From Physocladia obscura (Eukaryota > Chytridiomycota > Chytridiomycetes > Chytridiales > Chytriomycetaceae): 10,437 nucleotides of DNA. The position numbers were made by a program, and so were the translations under genes. The stretch lies in assembly GCA_027596945.1 (NCBI GenBank), contig JADGJH010001361.1, positions 1-10,437 on the forward strand. The letters run 5' to 3'. The notes below the pieces were generated by a model, which saw only the letters and a program-made list of their open reading frames with translations, ran no database searches and was not told the origin of the DNA. Position 1 is the first letter of the stretch; each line of letters starts with the position of its first letter. This document shows, one piece after another, positions 1 through 7,599 of the stretch.

Positions 1-1
1 T

Positions 2-427
2 TTATATACTCAGCTCGCACCCAAAACTAGTTACTTCGAACAGAAAAAAGCATCTTCAACAAGTGCGCTTGAAATCACAACTCTTCGCGCGAAAGTTTCT
101 TTTCTAAACGATCAAAAAGAAGTGCTGCTCAACGAGAATTCAAATCTCAAAAACACAATCGAAAAAATGAACGTCGATCAAAACAAGGCGATTTACGAGC
201 TGAAACAGCATTACGAAGAGCGCGTGGCAACAGCCGTCGCAGTCGCGGAAATGGAAAAAGTACGCCGCGTGCAAGCTGAAAGCCAAGTTGAAGAGCTGAG
301 GAAAGCTATCGTGAGAATGCAGCAAACTCATATTGTTGGGCAGATTCCTGGAGGCGGAAGTCTAGGCTTTGGTGGAAACCTCTCCCGCACTGAATTGAAG
401 TCGGGATATCATTTTGGTGGTGCTTGA
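2..427 (+). CDS. C-terminal part of an unidentified coiled-coil protein
   Basis: An open frame enters from the left edge and ends at a TGA at 425-427, giving about 141 residues. The first ~110 residues are rich in E, K, Q, L and A with heptad-like spacing (for example LRAKVSFLNDQKEVLL and VEELRKAIVRMQQ), so a long coiled coil is very likely. The tail is different: glycine-rich (GGGSLGFGGN), ending in SGYHFGGA. The first 13 bases look like an intron end (TATATACTCAG), so the exon may start at 14 (CTC GCA CCC, same frame). I do not recognise the family; kinesin, golgin or other scaffold tails would look alike. The gene is convergent with the SDS3-like gene, with 152 bp between the stop codons. 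That it is a real coding end is fairly sure; its function is unknown. Confidence 0.7.
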   Translation, partial: LYTQLAPKTSYFEQKKASSTSALEITTLRAKVSFLNDQKEVLLNENSNLKNTIEKMNVDQNKAIYELKQHYEERVATAVAVAEMEKVRRVQAESQVEELRKAIVRMQQTHIVGQIPGGGSLGFGGNLSRTELKSGYHFGGA

Positions 428-538
428 CAGTTCTTCAAATGATTGACAATTTGTTTAACTTATTCTCATGATTATCGAGCATTTTAAAATATTTATTCGT
501 TTAACTTCCCTTGGTGCAAATTAAAATGCAAAAGACCT

Positions 539-544
539 TTTATT
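539..544 (-). terminator. Poly(A) signal AATAAA for the SDS3-like gene
   Basis: A canonical AATAAA on the minus strand (TTTATT on the plus strand) lies 36 nt past the SDS3 stop codon. It sits in the 152-bp gap that separates the two convergent genes. I see no AATAAA on the plus strand for the first gene. The hexamer is seen directly; its use is inference. Confidence 0.5.
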
Positions 545-579
545 GCTAAAATTATACAGGGCAAAAAGTTTTGGAAATT

Positions 580-1565
580 TTATCCTCTGGTCGAGCGTTT
601 AAGAATTGTTAAATCATCATATAATTCGTGATCTTTAATTTGAATTGGTAAGATCGGCCCAGTGCTCGCTTTTCCTTTCGCCTTAAACCTTCCTTCTTTT
701 TTATCATCTGGTAATTTTGCAGCTTGTGCACGAGTTGTTTTGCGAGTGTACATTGCCTTATTTGAGTCTGAGACTTCTGAATGCGGATGATGAGATAAAA
801 TAAACCAAAAAATAAGTAACAATTGAGATCACAGCTTCAGTTGGCTCAGCACAAACCATTCGAAGCATCAAAGTAATCGCGATCTTCTTTTAATTTTTTT
901 CTGCGATCTTCTAGTTGGGACAGAATCTTTTCGCGAAGGCCTTGTTTTTCTAACTAAATAAAAAAACATTTAGGTTTGGCATTCGTAAAAAGAGGTTTAA
1001 TTTTTTGAGGGATAATATTGGAAAAGAAGAGAAAGGAAAAGAATCAAACAAGATATTCTTGATCGTATGCTTCCTTTTCGGCTTGATACATTGCGTTTGC
1101 GCATTCGAGTTGGTAGTTTCGAAATAGTTCAGCTTTTCTAATGGCCGCCTTTCGTTCAAATTCAAGCAATGCCACTCGCTCGCTAAACTCTTGATGTGTG
1201 CCTAATTTTCATGGCAAAGTATTGCAGTATGCAGAGTGATTAGCGAATTCGATTGCCGCAAAGCAACGCATATCCAGTCTCGGTTCACTCCCCGCCAAAA
1301 AAACACAAGATTCTGACAGAACCAACCGTCTTGCACATCGCGCAGCTCCTGTTTGAAAGCAGCCAGTTTCTCAAAGTAGATTCTGGGGAGCGCAAAAAGA
1401 ACATCAGAAGAGAGTGAACAATCAAAAAAAAAAACACAACCGCTCCTTGTTTTCGGCAAAGTCTCGGCCAATTAGTTCAACCCGCTCGACAAACTCGCGA
1501 TGCCGTTTTTCCTTTTTACTGGGCAGCTGGACCAACAGTATTCGTTCAGCAGAAACATGTTCCAT
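580..1565 (-). CDS. SDS3/BRMS1-family subunit of the Sin3 histone deacetylase complex (5 exons)
   Basis: Spliced model on the minus strand: exons 1565-1441, 1382-1327, 1201-1050, 953-857 and 776-580. All junctions are GT-AG and join in frame to give 208 residues. Family members bridge Sin3 to class I histone deacetylases in nuclear corepressors. The match rests on the order of segments: RIYFEKLAAFKQELRDVQDG (residues ~42-61), then THQEFSERVALLEFERKAAIRKAELF, a long charged coiled coil through LREKILSQLEDRRKKLKEDRDYF, a basic stretch, and a PILPIQIKDHELYDDLTILKR end. The last segment corresponds to the 'bromodomain-proximal' YxLxDxxIxEDLxxL motif region of SUDS3/BRMS1. The protein stops soon after this, whereas human members run on into a further C-terminal region, so this is a short form. 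All four introns start with GTT. The start is the first ATG of exon 1, 100 bp from the divergent MO25 start. Confidence 0.85.
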
Positions 1566-1665
1566 TTTGATTTAATTGATCAGATTGTTGAAATTCAATT
1601 CACTGCAAAAGCAAAACACAAAATCACAAAAACCAAAAGCATTTCAACTGCTTTAAAAGCGATTG
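1566..1665. promoter_or_regulatory. Shared divergent promoter of the SDS3-like and MO25 genes
   Basis: Only 100 bp separate the two start codons, so both 5' UTRs and core promoters must lie here or reach into the opposite gene. The sequence is A-rich on the plus strand (runs of CAAAA/ACAAAA) with an A/T box, TTTAAA, at 1652-1657. That box is too close to the MO25 ATG to act as its TATA but is suitably placed for SDS3. No other element is recognised. Confidence 0.55.
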
Positions 1666-3347
1666 ATGTTCGGATTCACTCGCGTAAAACGCACGCCTTT
1701 GGATCTGGTTAAAGGTATCAAGGACTGTCTGGCTAAGCTCGCCGCCGCCGCCGACCGACGCAAGGTTAGTTTTGCTTCTCCTTTCTTTTGGTCACTTCAA
1801 TCATTTTTTTTTTTTTTCAACAAATACCCTTTATTTTTTTCTTATTTGTTTGATGCCTCATTTCAGGTGAACGAAGACATATCAAAAAACCTGGCTGCCA
1901 TGAAGGTTATTCTGTATGGAGATGGAGGTTTGGAAAACCTGACTTTCCCACTTTCCTTTCAGCTGCGACTAATGCTTTCGAAATTGACATTGGGTTTTAA
2001 TAATAAAGCGTCCGATCCAAACCCTGAACTAGTGGCGCAATTGTCTCATGAGATTTACAACAATGATATTCTGCCTTTGTTGATAATCAATATCGCGAAG
2101 CTTGAGTTTGAAGTAAGAGTCGACTGTCAATCACTTGTCTGTCTTCTTCCTATAACAATCTCTATTTACGTCGTATTCGAATCATATTTAAGACAAAAAA
2201 AACAAAAAATAAAAAACTAATCAAAAAATTGTACCACAGGCAAAAAAAGATGTCAGTCAAATATTCAACAACTTGCTTCGACGACAAATCGGGACACGAT
2301 TTCCCACAGCTGAATATATCGCATTGAGGCCTGAGATTCTGAAAACTTTGTTGGCAGGGTACTATTATACTCTTTTTTTTTTTTTGTGATTTTAAAAGCT
2401 CAAATTATATTTCTGCAGATATGAAAACCAAGAAATCGCGTTAAATTGTGGAATAATACTGCGAGAATGCATCCGCCATGAAACTCTTGCAAAACAGATT
2501 TTGGATAGTCCAAATTTTTGGAAATTTTTCACCTTTGTTGAGCTACCGACATTTGATGTGGCCTCAGATGCGTTTGCGACTTTTAAGGTAAGATATTTCG
2601 TCATCAAAGGCTTTTAATTAAATAAAATTATTTTATAGGATCTTTTGACCAAGCACAAACAAATTGTGTCTGTGTTTTTGAATGATAATTATGATGAGGT
2701 TTTTCTTGAGAATTATTTTTTTGTTTGACGAATATGCATACTAATAGTGCTTTTGTTCGCTTATTTTTTAAACCGCAGTTTTTTAAACGGTATACAGAGC
2801 TGTTGAATTCAACTAATTATGTTACAAAGCGGCAGTCCTTGAAGGTATTTATTATTATTTCTTCGGCTTTGTTGTTTTTTATTTGGAAATGTTTAATGAG
2901 AAAGGTAATCGAAATCAGCTTCTTGGTGAAGTACTTTTGGACCGAACAAATCATGCCGTGATGGCAAAATACATTGTGAATCCCGATAATCTGAAGCTTA
3001 TGATGAACTTGCTACGTGATAAAAGTCGAAATATCCAGTTCGAGGCATTTCATGTATTCAAGGTATAATACATCTCGATATGTTATGCCGTTTTAAATAT
3101 TTACCTGGTCATATGATAGGTTTTTGCAGCAAACCCGAATAAGGCAAAACCAATACAAGATATCCTTGTAAAAAATAAGGAGAAGCTAGTGGCGTACTTA
3201 ACTACATTTCACAATGATCGTGCTGGTAAGATTTAACTGTTTTATTTCCTTTTTCTTGTTGCTGCTGACGATAGCGTTGGTAACTTAGATGACGAAACTT
3301 TCGCCGATGAGAAACTCTATCTGATAAATGCGATTCAAAGTTTATAA
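1666..3347 (+). CDS. CAB39: MO25/CAB39 (Hym1-type) scaffold protein (10 exons)
   Basis: MO25 is an armadillo-like helical-repeat scaffold that activates STE20-family kinases (with STRAD and LKB1 in animals) and supports NDR/RAM signalling in fungi. Spliced model: exons 1666-1764, 1867-1927, 2009-2112, 2240-2358, 2419-2587, 2639-2698, 2779-2844, 2919-3062, 3120-3225 and 3289-3347. This gives 328 residues, against about 340 in animals. Clear family landmarks, in order: [110 protein letters not shown] and FHVFKVFAANPN. The N-terminus ([20 protein letters not shown]) starts where family members start. One junction is unusual: the 1928-2008 intron has an AAAG acceptor and is open in frame. The other eight introns are ordinary GT-AG. 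Identity is certain; only that junction is in doubt. Confidence 0.95.
1928..2008 (+). other. In-frame, stop-free 81-bp intron (or retained insertion) in MO25
   Basis: The stretch starts GTTTGG and ends TAATAATAAAG; it is 81 bp long and contains no stop in the reading frame. Removing it joins YGDG to [12 protein letters not shown], which restores exactly the spacing seen in human CAB39 (YGTNEKEPQTEAVAQL). Kept, it would insert 27 mostly hydrophobic residues that the family lacks. A better-looking acceptor (CTTTCCTTTCAG, ending 1962) would shift the frame into a TAA shortly afterwards. Confidence 0.6.
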
Positions 3348-3536
3348 TCTTGTTTTCGAGGGAGAGAACGTGGACAAAATGATTTTGCAAAAAAGAAGCA
3401 AAAAAAGTTAAAACAAGAGGGGCGTTCTATTAATATTTTTATATCCTTCATTTAGTTAATTTTATTTTTACGGTATGCTTTGCATCGGTTTTAATTGATG
3501 AAAAGGCGGAGACGAAATTGAAAAAAATCAAGAAAC
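3348..3536 (+). promoter_or_regulatory. MO25-profilin intergenic region and probable profilin promoter
   Basis: These 189 bp must hold the MO25 3' end and the profilin promoter and leader. An A/T-rich box reading TTTTTATATCC lies near 3435-3446 and could serve as a TATA element about 90 bp before the profilin ATG. A purine-rich stretch (AAAAAAGAAGCAAAAAAAG) lies near 3390-3408. I see no AATAAA after the MO25 stop. Confidence 0.4.
3498..3521 (+). promoter_or_regulatory. Possible upstream ORF (MKRRRRN) in the profilin leader
   Basis: An ATG at 3498 opens a seven-codon frame that ends in TGA 15 nt before the profilin ATG. Four of its codons are arginine in a row. If the mRNA starts upstream of 3498, scanning ribosomes would meet this ORF first. 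The transcription start is not known. Confidence 0.3.
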
Positions 3537-4339
3537 ATGAGTTGGCAAGTGAGTGTTTCGAAGAATATGAATTCGTGCTGATCGATCAGCTGAGCGTAAT
3601 CGCGGAAAAATATTAAGTAAGATATCGATATTATTGAACAGGGATACGTCGATAACCAGCTGGTTGGAACCGGAAAGGTGCAGTGTCTCCATATTGCAAA
3701 TTGATATTTTTGCGATTTTACTGGTTGCGCTATAGATCACTAAAGCCACGATTCTTGGACACGATGGATCGCTTTGGGCTACATCTGCTGGATTCAATGT
3801 ATTTTTTTATTATTCTTAAAACCATTATTGATCCTTTTTTTTTTTTTTTTTTGGGTGGGGGTGAATTGCATTGCAACAGCTCAGCGCTACCGAAATCAAC
3901 GAATTGAAGAACGCATTTAGTGATGCCAGCGGTATTCGTGCCAGCGGTCTTCACGTAGCTGGAGTCAAATATTTTGCGTTGAAAGCCGATGACCGTTCAA
4001 TTTATGGAAAACAGGTAAGATTTTCTTCTTATTTTCTTTCGGTGGATGGATTACGTTGGGAATAAGATGGCGCAGTTCAATGAGACTTTCTTCAGTTGGT
4101 TTTTAACTCTTTTTTTTTTTTTTGATAGGGATCTGGAGGTGTTGTGTGCGTTAAATCCAAGATGGCGATTCTTATTGGAGTGTATGCAGATCCTACTCAA
4201 CCTGGTGAAGCCACCAAAGTTGTTGAGGCGCTTGCAGACTATTTGATCAGTGTCGGATACGTGAGTAACTCAATTAGTTTTTATTTTATGGCATTAGAGC
4301 TAACTATTAATTCTTCCGGGACGAACGAACAAACAGTAA
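3537..4339 (+). CDS. Profilin (6 exons, stop codon alone in the last)
   Basis: Profilin binds actin monomers, polyproline and phosphoinositides, and feeds actin to formins. Spliced model: exons 3537-3548, 3642-3677, 3736-3798, 3880-4014, 4129-4260 and 4337-4339. The product is 126 residues, the normal profilin size. The match runs end to end: MSWQ+[12 protein letters not shown] at the N-terminus, [18 protein letters not shown], then [32 protein letters not shown] and the C-terminal helix [16 protein letters not shown]. The conserved N-terminal tryptophan (W3) and C-terminal tyrosine are present. The first exon carries only four codons. After GGA TAC a GTGAGT donor opens a 76-bp intron with a CTAAC branch-like site at 4300-4304 and an AACAG acceptor directly before TAA, so the stop is alone in its exon. 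Reading through instead would add 39 unrelated residues. Introns 3 and 4 contain T runs of 18 and 14. Confidence 0.95.
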
Positions 4340-4375
4340 AATGGGCTCGGAGTTTGATTTTGTTGTGGCTGTTTG

Positions 4376-4381
4376 AATAAA
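4376..4381 (+). terminator. Poly(A) signal AATAAA for profilin
   Basis: AATAAA lies 36 nt after the proposed profilin stop (TAA at 4337-4339), a normal distance. It is 21 nt upstream of the TRAPPC13 ATG, so profilin cleavage would fall at or just inside the TRAPPC13 coding start. Its position supports the model with the stop in a separate exon. Confidence 0.5.
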
Positions 4382-4402
4382 CATTTTGAAAACGAAGAAT
4401 TG

Positions 4403-5851
4403 ATGGCAACTGGAAGTACACGAGGATCGCTGGACGGCGGCGACAAGGAAAAAGAGCGGCACGTACTGAGTCTTAAAGTAATGCGGCTGTCGCGGCCGGC
4501 GCTGAGTATCGAAAGCGGTGGTGGAGTAGAAGGCATTAATACGCTTCATAGTATTAACATGTATAATGGTATTTCCCTACGTGATAATGTGGAAGGGAAA
4601 GTCGAAATGCGTGGCAGTGACGCGGACACTGCGACAGTTGCGCGTTTGGTTGACGCGCCTAGTTCCCGGCTTTCGCTGCCCGCATCGTTCGGAGCAATTT
4701 TCTTGGGCGAAACGTTTGCTGCACATGTTGGTGTTGTCAATGAAGCAAATTCGACAAACACAAATCAAACGGGAGATACAAACACCGCAAATGCAACAAT
4801 TAGTGCGGCAAACGTGTCGGTTAAAGCTGAGCTGCAAACTCAAACTCAGCGTTTTGTTCTTGTCGACTCCGCCGCTTCTTCGACGCGTCCTCTGTCGCTC
4901 GCACCTGCTACGGCTGCAGAGTTTCTCATTTCACATGACATCAAAGAACTTGGCATCCATATTCTCGTTTGTTCGATTTCTTACTCTGACGTGAATGCTA
5001 TTCAAAAATCCTTCCGAAAGTTCTATCGTTTCCAAGTCTTAAATCCTCTCTCTGTCAAAACTAAAGTTAACTCTTTGCCCGATGGCGCAGTATTTCTCGA
5101 AGCGCAAGTTCAAAATGTGTCAGCTGTTCCCATGTTTTTGGAGAAGCTCCATTTTGATCCGTCCGAGTTGTTCAATGTTTCAGATTTGAGTGAAAGCTTT
5201 GAAATTCGAAATGCTTCATCGAATCTCGTCGAATCTGCTAGCGTCTTTTCTGATTCTCAAATACTCAATGACAAAGACTCACGTCAATACTTGTACTCCC
5301 TCAGCCCAAAAATTACAAACGATCCTGTTGCAAAATCGACCTCAACCCTTGGAAAACTGGATATTCAATGGCGAACCACAATGGGCCAACAAGGACGCCT
5401 TCAAACATCTCAATTGTCTAGAAAAATAGCTCCAACTGAACTTGTACGAGTTCAAGTAATTTCCAAAATGGAGTGTCTCAATACCAACACTAATACTGTA
5501 GCAGGAAATTCCATGCGTCCTTCAAATAATGACTTTCTAATTTCAAATGCAAATGAAAAAATTCGCGCCGAAAATCCATTTAGTCTTAATTGCCGTTTGT
5601 GGAACAACTCTGCAACAGATGACATTGAATCTGCTACCATTCTATTTGTAAAAAGTAAAATGAGTAGCGTTTTAGTTTTGGGAGCAAGTGAAAGGAAATT
5701 GGGTCGAGTGCTTGCTGGCGGGTACATTGACTTCTCAGTTGAATTTTTCCCTCTTCTTTCTGGTCTCCAAAAAATTACTGGTATGAGAGTACTGGATGGG
5801 CACTCAATGGGTTTTGACATTGATGTCCTTTGTGAGATTAATGTTGAATAA
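4403..5851 (+). CDS. TRAPPC13: TRAPPC13, trafficking protein particle complex subunit 13 (intronless)
   Basis: TRAPPC13 (DUF974) is an accessory subunit of the TRAPPIII tethering complex, which acts in ER-Golgi and autophagy traffic with Rab1. The uninterrupted frame encodes 482 residues; human TRAPPC13 has about 417. Landmarks in order: HVLSLKVMRLSRPAL (20-34), LPASFGAIFLGETF (92-105), KAELQTQTQRF (141-151), HDIKELGIHILVCSISY (178-194), FRKFYRFQVLNPLSVKTKV (204-222), FLEAQVQNVSAVPMFLEKL (231-249), DSRQYLYSLSPK (292-303) and LGKLDIQWRTTMGQQGRLQT (316-335). Extra length comes from a hydrophilic segment at ~36-88 and an Asn/Thr-rich insert at ~113-135. It is the only recognised complete gene here without introns. 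The start is the first ATG in frame after the profilin poly(A) signal. CpG is dense at the 5' end (about 48 in the first 520 bp) and thins to about 10 in the last 450 bp. Confidence 0.95.
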   Translation: MATGSTRGSLDGGDKEKERHVLSLKVMRLSRPALSIESGGGVEGINTLHSINMYNGISLRDNVEGKVEMRGSDADTATVARLVDAPSSRLSLPASFGAIFLGETFAAHVGVVNEANSTNTNQTGDTNTANATISAANVSVKAELQTQTQRFVLVDSAASSTRPLSLAPATAAEFLISHDIKELGIHILVCSISYSDVNAIQKSFRKFYRFQVLNPLSVKTKVNSLPDGAVFLEAQVQNVSAVPMFLEKLHFDPSELFNVSDLSESFEIRNASSNLVESASVFSDSQILNDKDSRQYLYSLSPKITNDPVAKSTSTLGKLDIQWRTTMGQQGRLQTSQLSRKIAPTELVRVQVISKMECLNTNTNTVAGNSMRPSNNDFLISNANEKIRAENPFSLNCRLWNNSATDDIESATILFVKSKMSSVLVLGASERKLGRVLAGGYIDFSVEFFPLLSGLQKITGMRVLDGHSMGFDIDVLCEINVE

Positions 5852-5852
5852 A
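5847..5852 (+). terminator. AATAAA overlapping the TRAPPC13 stop codon
   Basis: The last codons read GTT GAA TAA, followed by AG, so the hexamer AATAAA contains the stop codon. If used, the 3' UTR would be only about 10-30 nt. No other AATAAA is close downstream in this strand. Confidence 0.4.
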
Positions 5853-6840
5853 GAAATTGATTTTCCATATTGTCAAGGTCCCATGCAATCATCAATTTGT
5901 TTGGCAAAGCTGATGGAACCTTGGCTTTCTTGAGTACTGAAACTAAAGTATCTGACTTTTTGATAACAAATATTCCAGTTAGGGCAATTGGCTCCCCATT
6001 TTTCTTATTGATTTTGTAGAAACGTATTAATTTTGCAATACTTGCTGAAACTATATTAGATTGAGTGAAAATTTGCAGAGTTGATGTTTGTGTTGGCTGG
6101 ATGTCTGACACTTTTTTTGTTCCAGGAAGATGGTAGTTTGCAGTGCCAAATGTACTCAACTGTGGCAGGTTATCAATGTCAACCTTAGAAATTTTTGCAA
6201 CCTCATTTGATTGGAGTGAAAATTCAAAGACAAAAGGGCTTAGGTTACACTTAGAAACTGTTGAATCCAAGCAGCTTTCATTTGCACTGTTAATTTCAAA
6301 TGCACTGTATTTCCATCAATTGTTTTGTGTCCACAGCCTTCAGAATTGATCAAGTGTTGATCTTTGTACTTTCATCAAGTTTTAGGCCAAAAATCAACAG
6401 CAGCATTATTTCCAATTAGGGCTGATCTTGATTTTTGATTCCCTGATTCAAAATTGCCATCAGTCACTGTTTGTTTATTGCTGCCTTTTAATGATTTGAT
6501 TTGATTTTATTTGTGGTGACATTAATAAATAAGTCAAGCTTATTTTCCATTTGGCAGATAACAGTCATTAGTTTTTTATTCCCTTTATTCAATTCAAAAA
6601 TATTTTCAGTTCACGCACATTCCAAATTGTTAAGGTTGGAACATTTTTTCTTTGAGTTTCTTTGTAATAGCACTCAATATCCCACAAATTGGTTCCAAAT
6701 CATCCAACTCTTCAGCCAAATATTTCTTGAACCCATCTAATGACTCAAAATTGAGAGAAACTTGTATTTTTGTGTGTAAATGTGCTTTTTCCAGCTGGTG
6801 TATGAAATGCTGCCATTAGTTGTTGAAATTCCATGACAAG
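5852..6840 (-). pseudogene. Decayed protein-coding relic of unknown family
   Basis: On the minus strand, coding-like peptide segments follow one another from right to left but change frame and contain stops. Around 6810-6650 there is an acidic, helical-looking segment containing FKKYLAEELDDLEPICGILS. Around 6650-6490 one contains FELNKGNKKLMTVICQ. Around 6490-6380 one contains SALIGNNAAVDFWPKT. From about 6300 a longer open stretch of about 150 codons contains SPFVFEFSLQSNEVAKISKV and ends in KVPSALPNKLMIAWDLDN near 5870. No stop intervenes there, so the frame continues antisense into TRAPPC13. At least three frame changes and several TGA stops separate the segments. Some TGAs could derive from CGA, as expected under CpG deamination. 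I do not recognise the family; a transposon-borne or effector-like gene is possible. It may instead be an intron-containing gene that I failed to splice. Confidence 0.4.
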
Positions 6841-7306
6841 GGGCAACAGTCTGGAATAATTTACTGCAAAATATAATTAATCCATTAATTCTCTGTGTAC
6901 AATAAATAATAATTGGAATACAAAGTTTTCATTAAAGATTTGGAATTCAAGTTCTAATCATAACTGAGATGCCCTAACATCGCCACACTGAAATAACATG
7001 TACAAATAATAAAGTACACAAAAAGCATTATGCACAATAATTCTGTATGATTTACAGCTGCCTCATTAAACAGCTTTTCTCTATCATTGAGTAATGTAAT
7101 ATATACATATAGTGACTCTCTCTGGACTTGTTATGCATACATGAGACCTCAGCTTGTGTAGATAACAAGGGTAACATTGGAATGATAAAAAAGATGAATA
7201 AAGCTGTACTTTTGGCCAAATACACTATTGGTACAGCACTTCACAATACTGTAGTGATATTCAGCACAATGTGCCACAATGGGCCATAAAGATAGAAATA
7301 TTTTTA

Positions 7307-7489
7307 TTACTCATTCACAATTGATCCTAGGAGGTGCTGGAAGCCTAGAAATGGCTCTATATTAATTGTATGCACTTTCAACAACATGTTGCATATTTCT
7401 AAAGCAATGGATTGATAGGCAATTTTTTCTAAGTGCTCTAATTTTGAAAATTTGCATGGAAAAATGTAAAATTGCCAACCATTTGCCAC
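7307..7489 (-). pseudogene. Short coding-like relic, unknown
   Basis: A 60-codon minus-strand frame without an ATG start contains FPCKFSKLEHLEKIAYQSIA and LKVHTINIEPFLGFQHLLGS. Its composition looks more protein-like than its surroundings. A TAA lies directly upstream, and the following sequence toward 7200 shows only stop-interrupted peptides. It lies in the CpG desert and may belong to the same decayed insertion as the 5852-6840 relic. No family is recognised, and chance is a real alternative. Confidence 0.2.
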
Positions 7490-7517
7490 TTATGTAATCT
7501 TGATTAAAGACACTGTT

Positions 7518-7596
7518 GGTATCACTAGAAATAACAAATAGAGCATTTGCCTCTTAGCTAAGATACTAGATGACCAATCAAGCCAAGGTGCCACCA
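7518..7596 (+). pseudogene. tRNA-like relic (possibly tRNA-Lys or a tRNA-derived SINE head)
   Basis: The 79-nt stretch begins GGTATCA and ends TGCCACC followed by A. These ends can pair at five of seven acceptor positions, and one mismatch fits a G-to-A change. TAGAGCATTTGC at 7539-7550 resembles the end of a D-arm and the start of an anticodon stem. CTCTTA follows, as in a Lys (CTT) anticodon loop. ATCAAGC at 7577-7583 fits the TTCRANN T-loop with one change. The D-stem, anticodon 3' stem and T-stem do not pair well, so it is not a functional tRNA. Confidence 0.25.
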
Positions 7597-7599
7597 AGA

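Noticed and set aside
3835..3860. T18 followed by GGGTGGGGG as a G-quadruplex or special element
   Set aside because: There are only two G runs, and the T tract looks like an intron polypyrimidine tract or microsatellite slippage.
4144..4380. Profilin reading on past GY for 39 more residues
   Set aside because: The extension has no profilin character, while a good donor and an acceptor before TAA give the normal family length.
4566..4994. A 142-codon plus-strand frame
   Set aside because: It is a shifted-frame shadow of TRAPPC13, whose own frame matches the family throughout.
5870..6060. Resemblance of the relic to a Crinkler-type N-terminal domain
   Set aside because: Only a vague pattern (a KSDTLVSVLKKAK helix followed by NKLMIAWDL) suggested it, and it lies at the C-terminal end of the relic, the wrong place.
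5452..6270. A 272-codon minus-strand frame as an intact gene
   Set aside because: It lacks an ATG at its 5' end, its upstream continuation is broken by frame changes, and its 3' half is only the antisense of TRAPPC13. I kept the 5' half as part of a relic.
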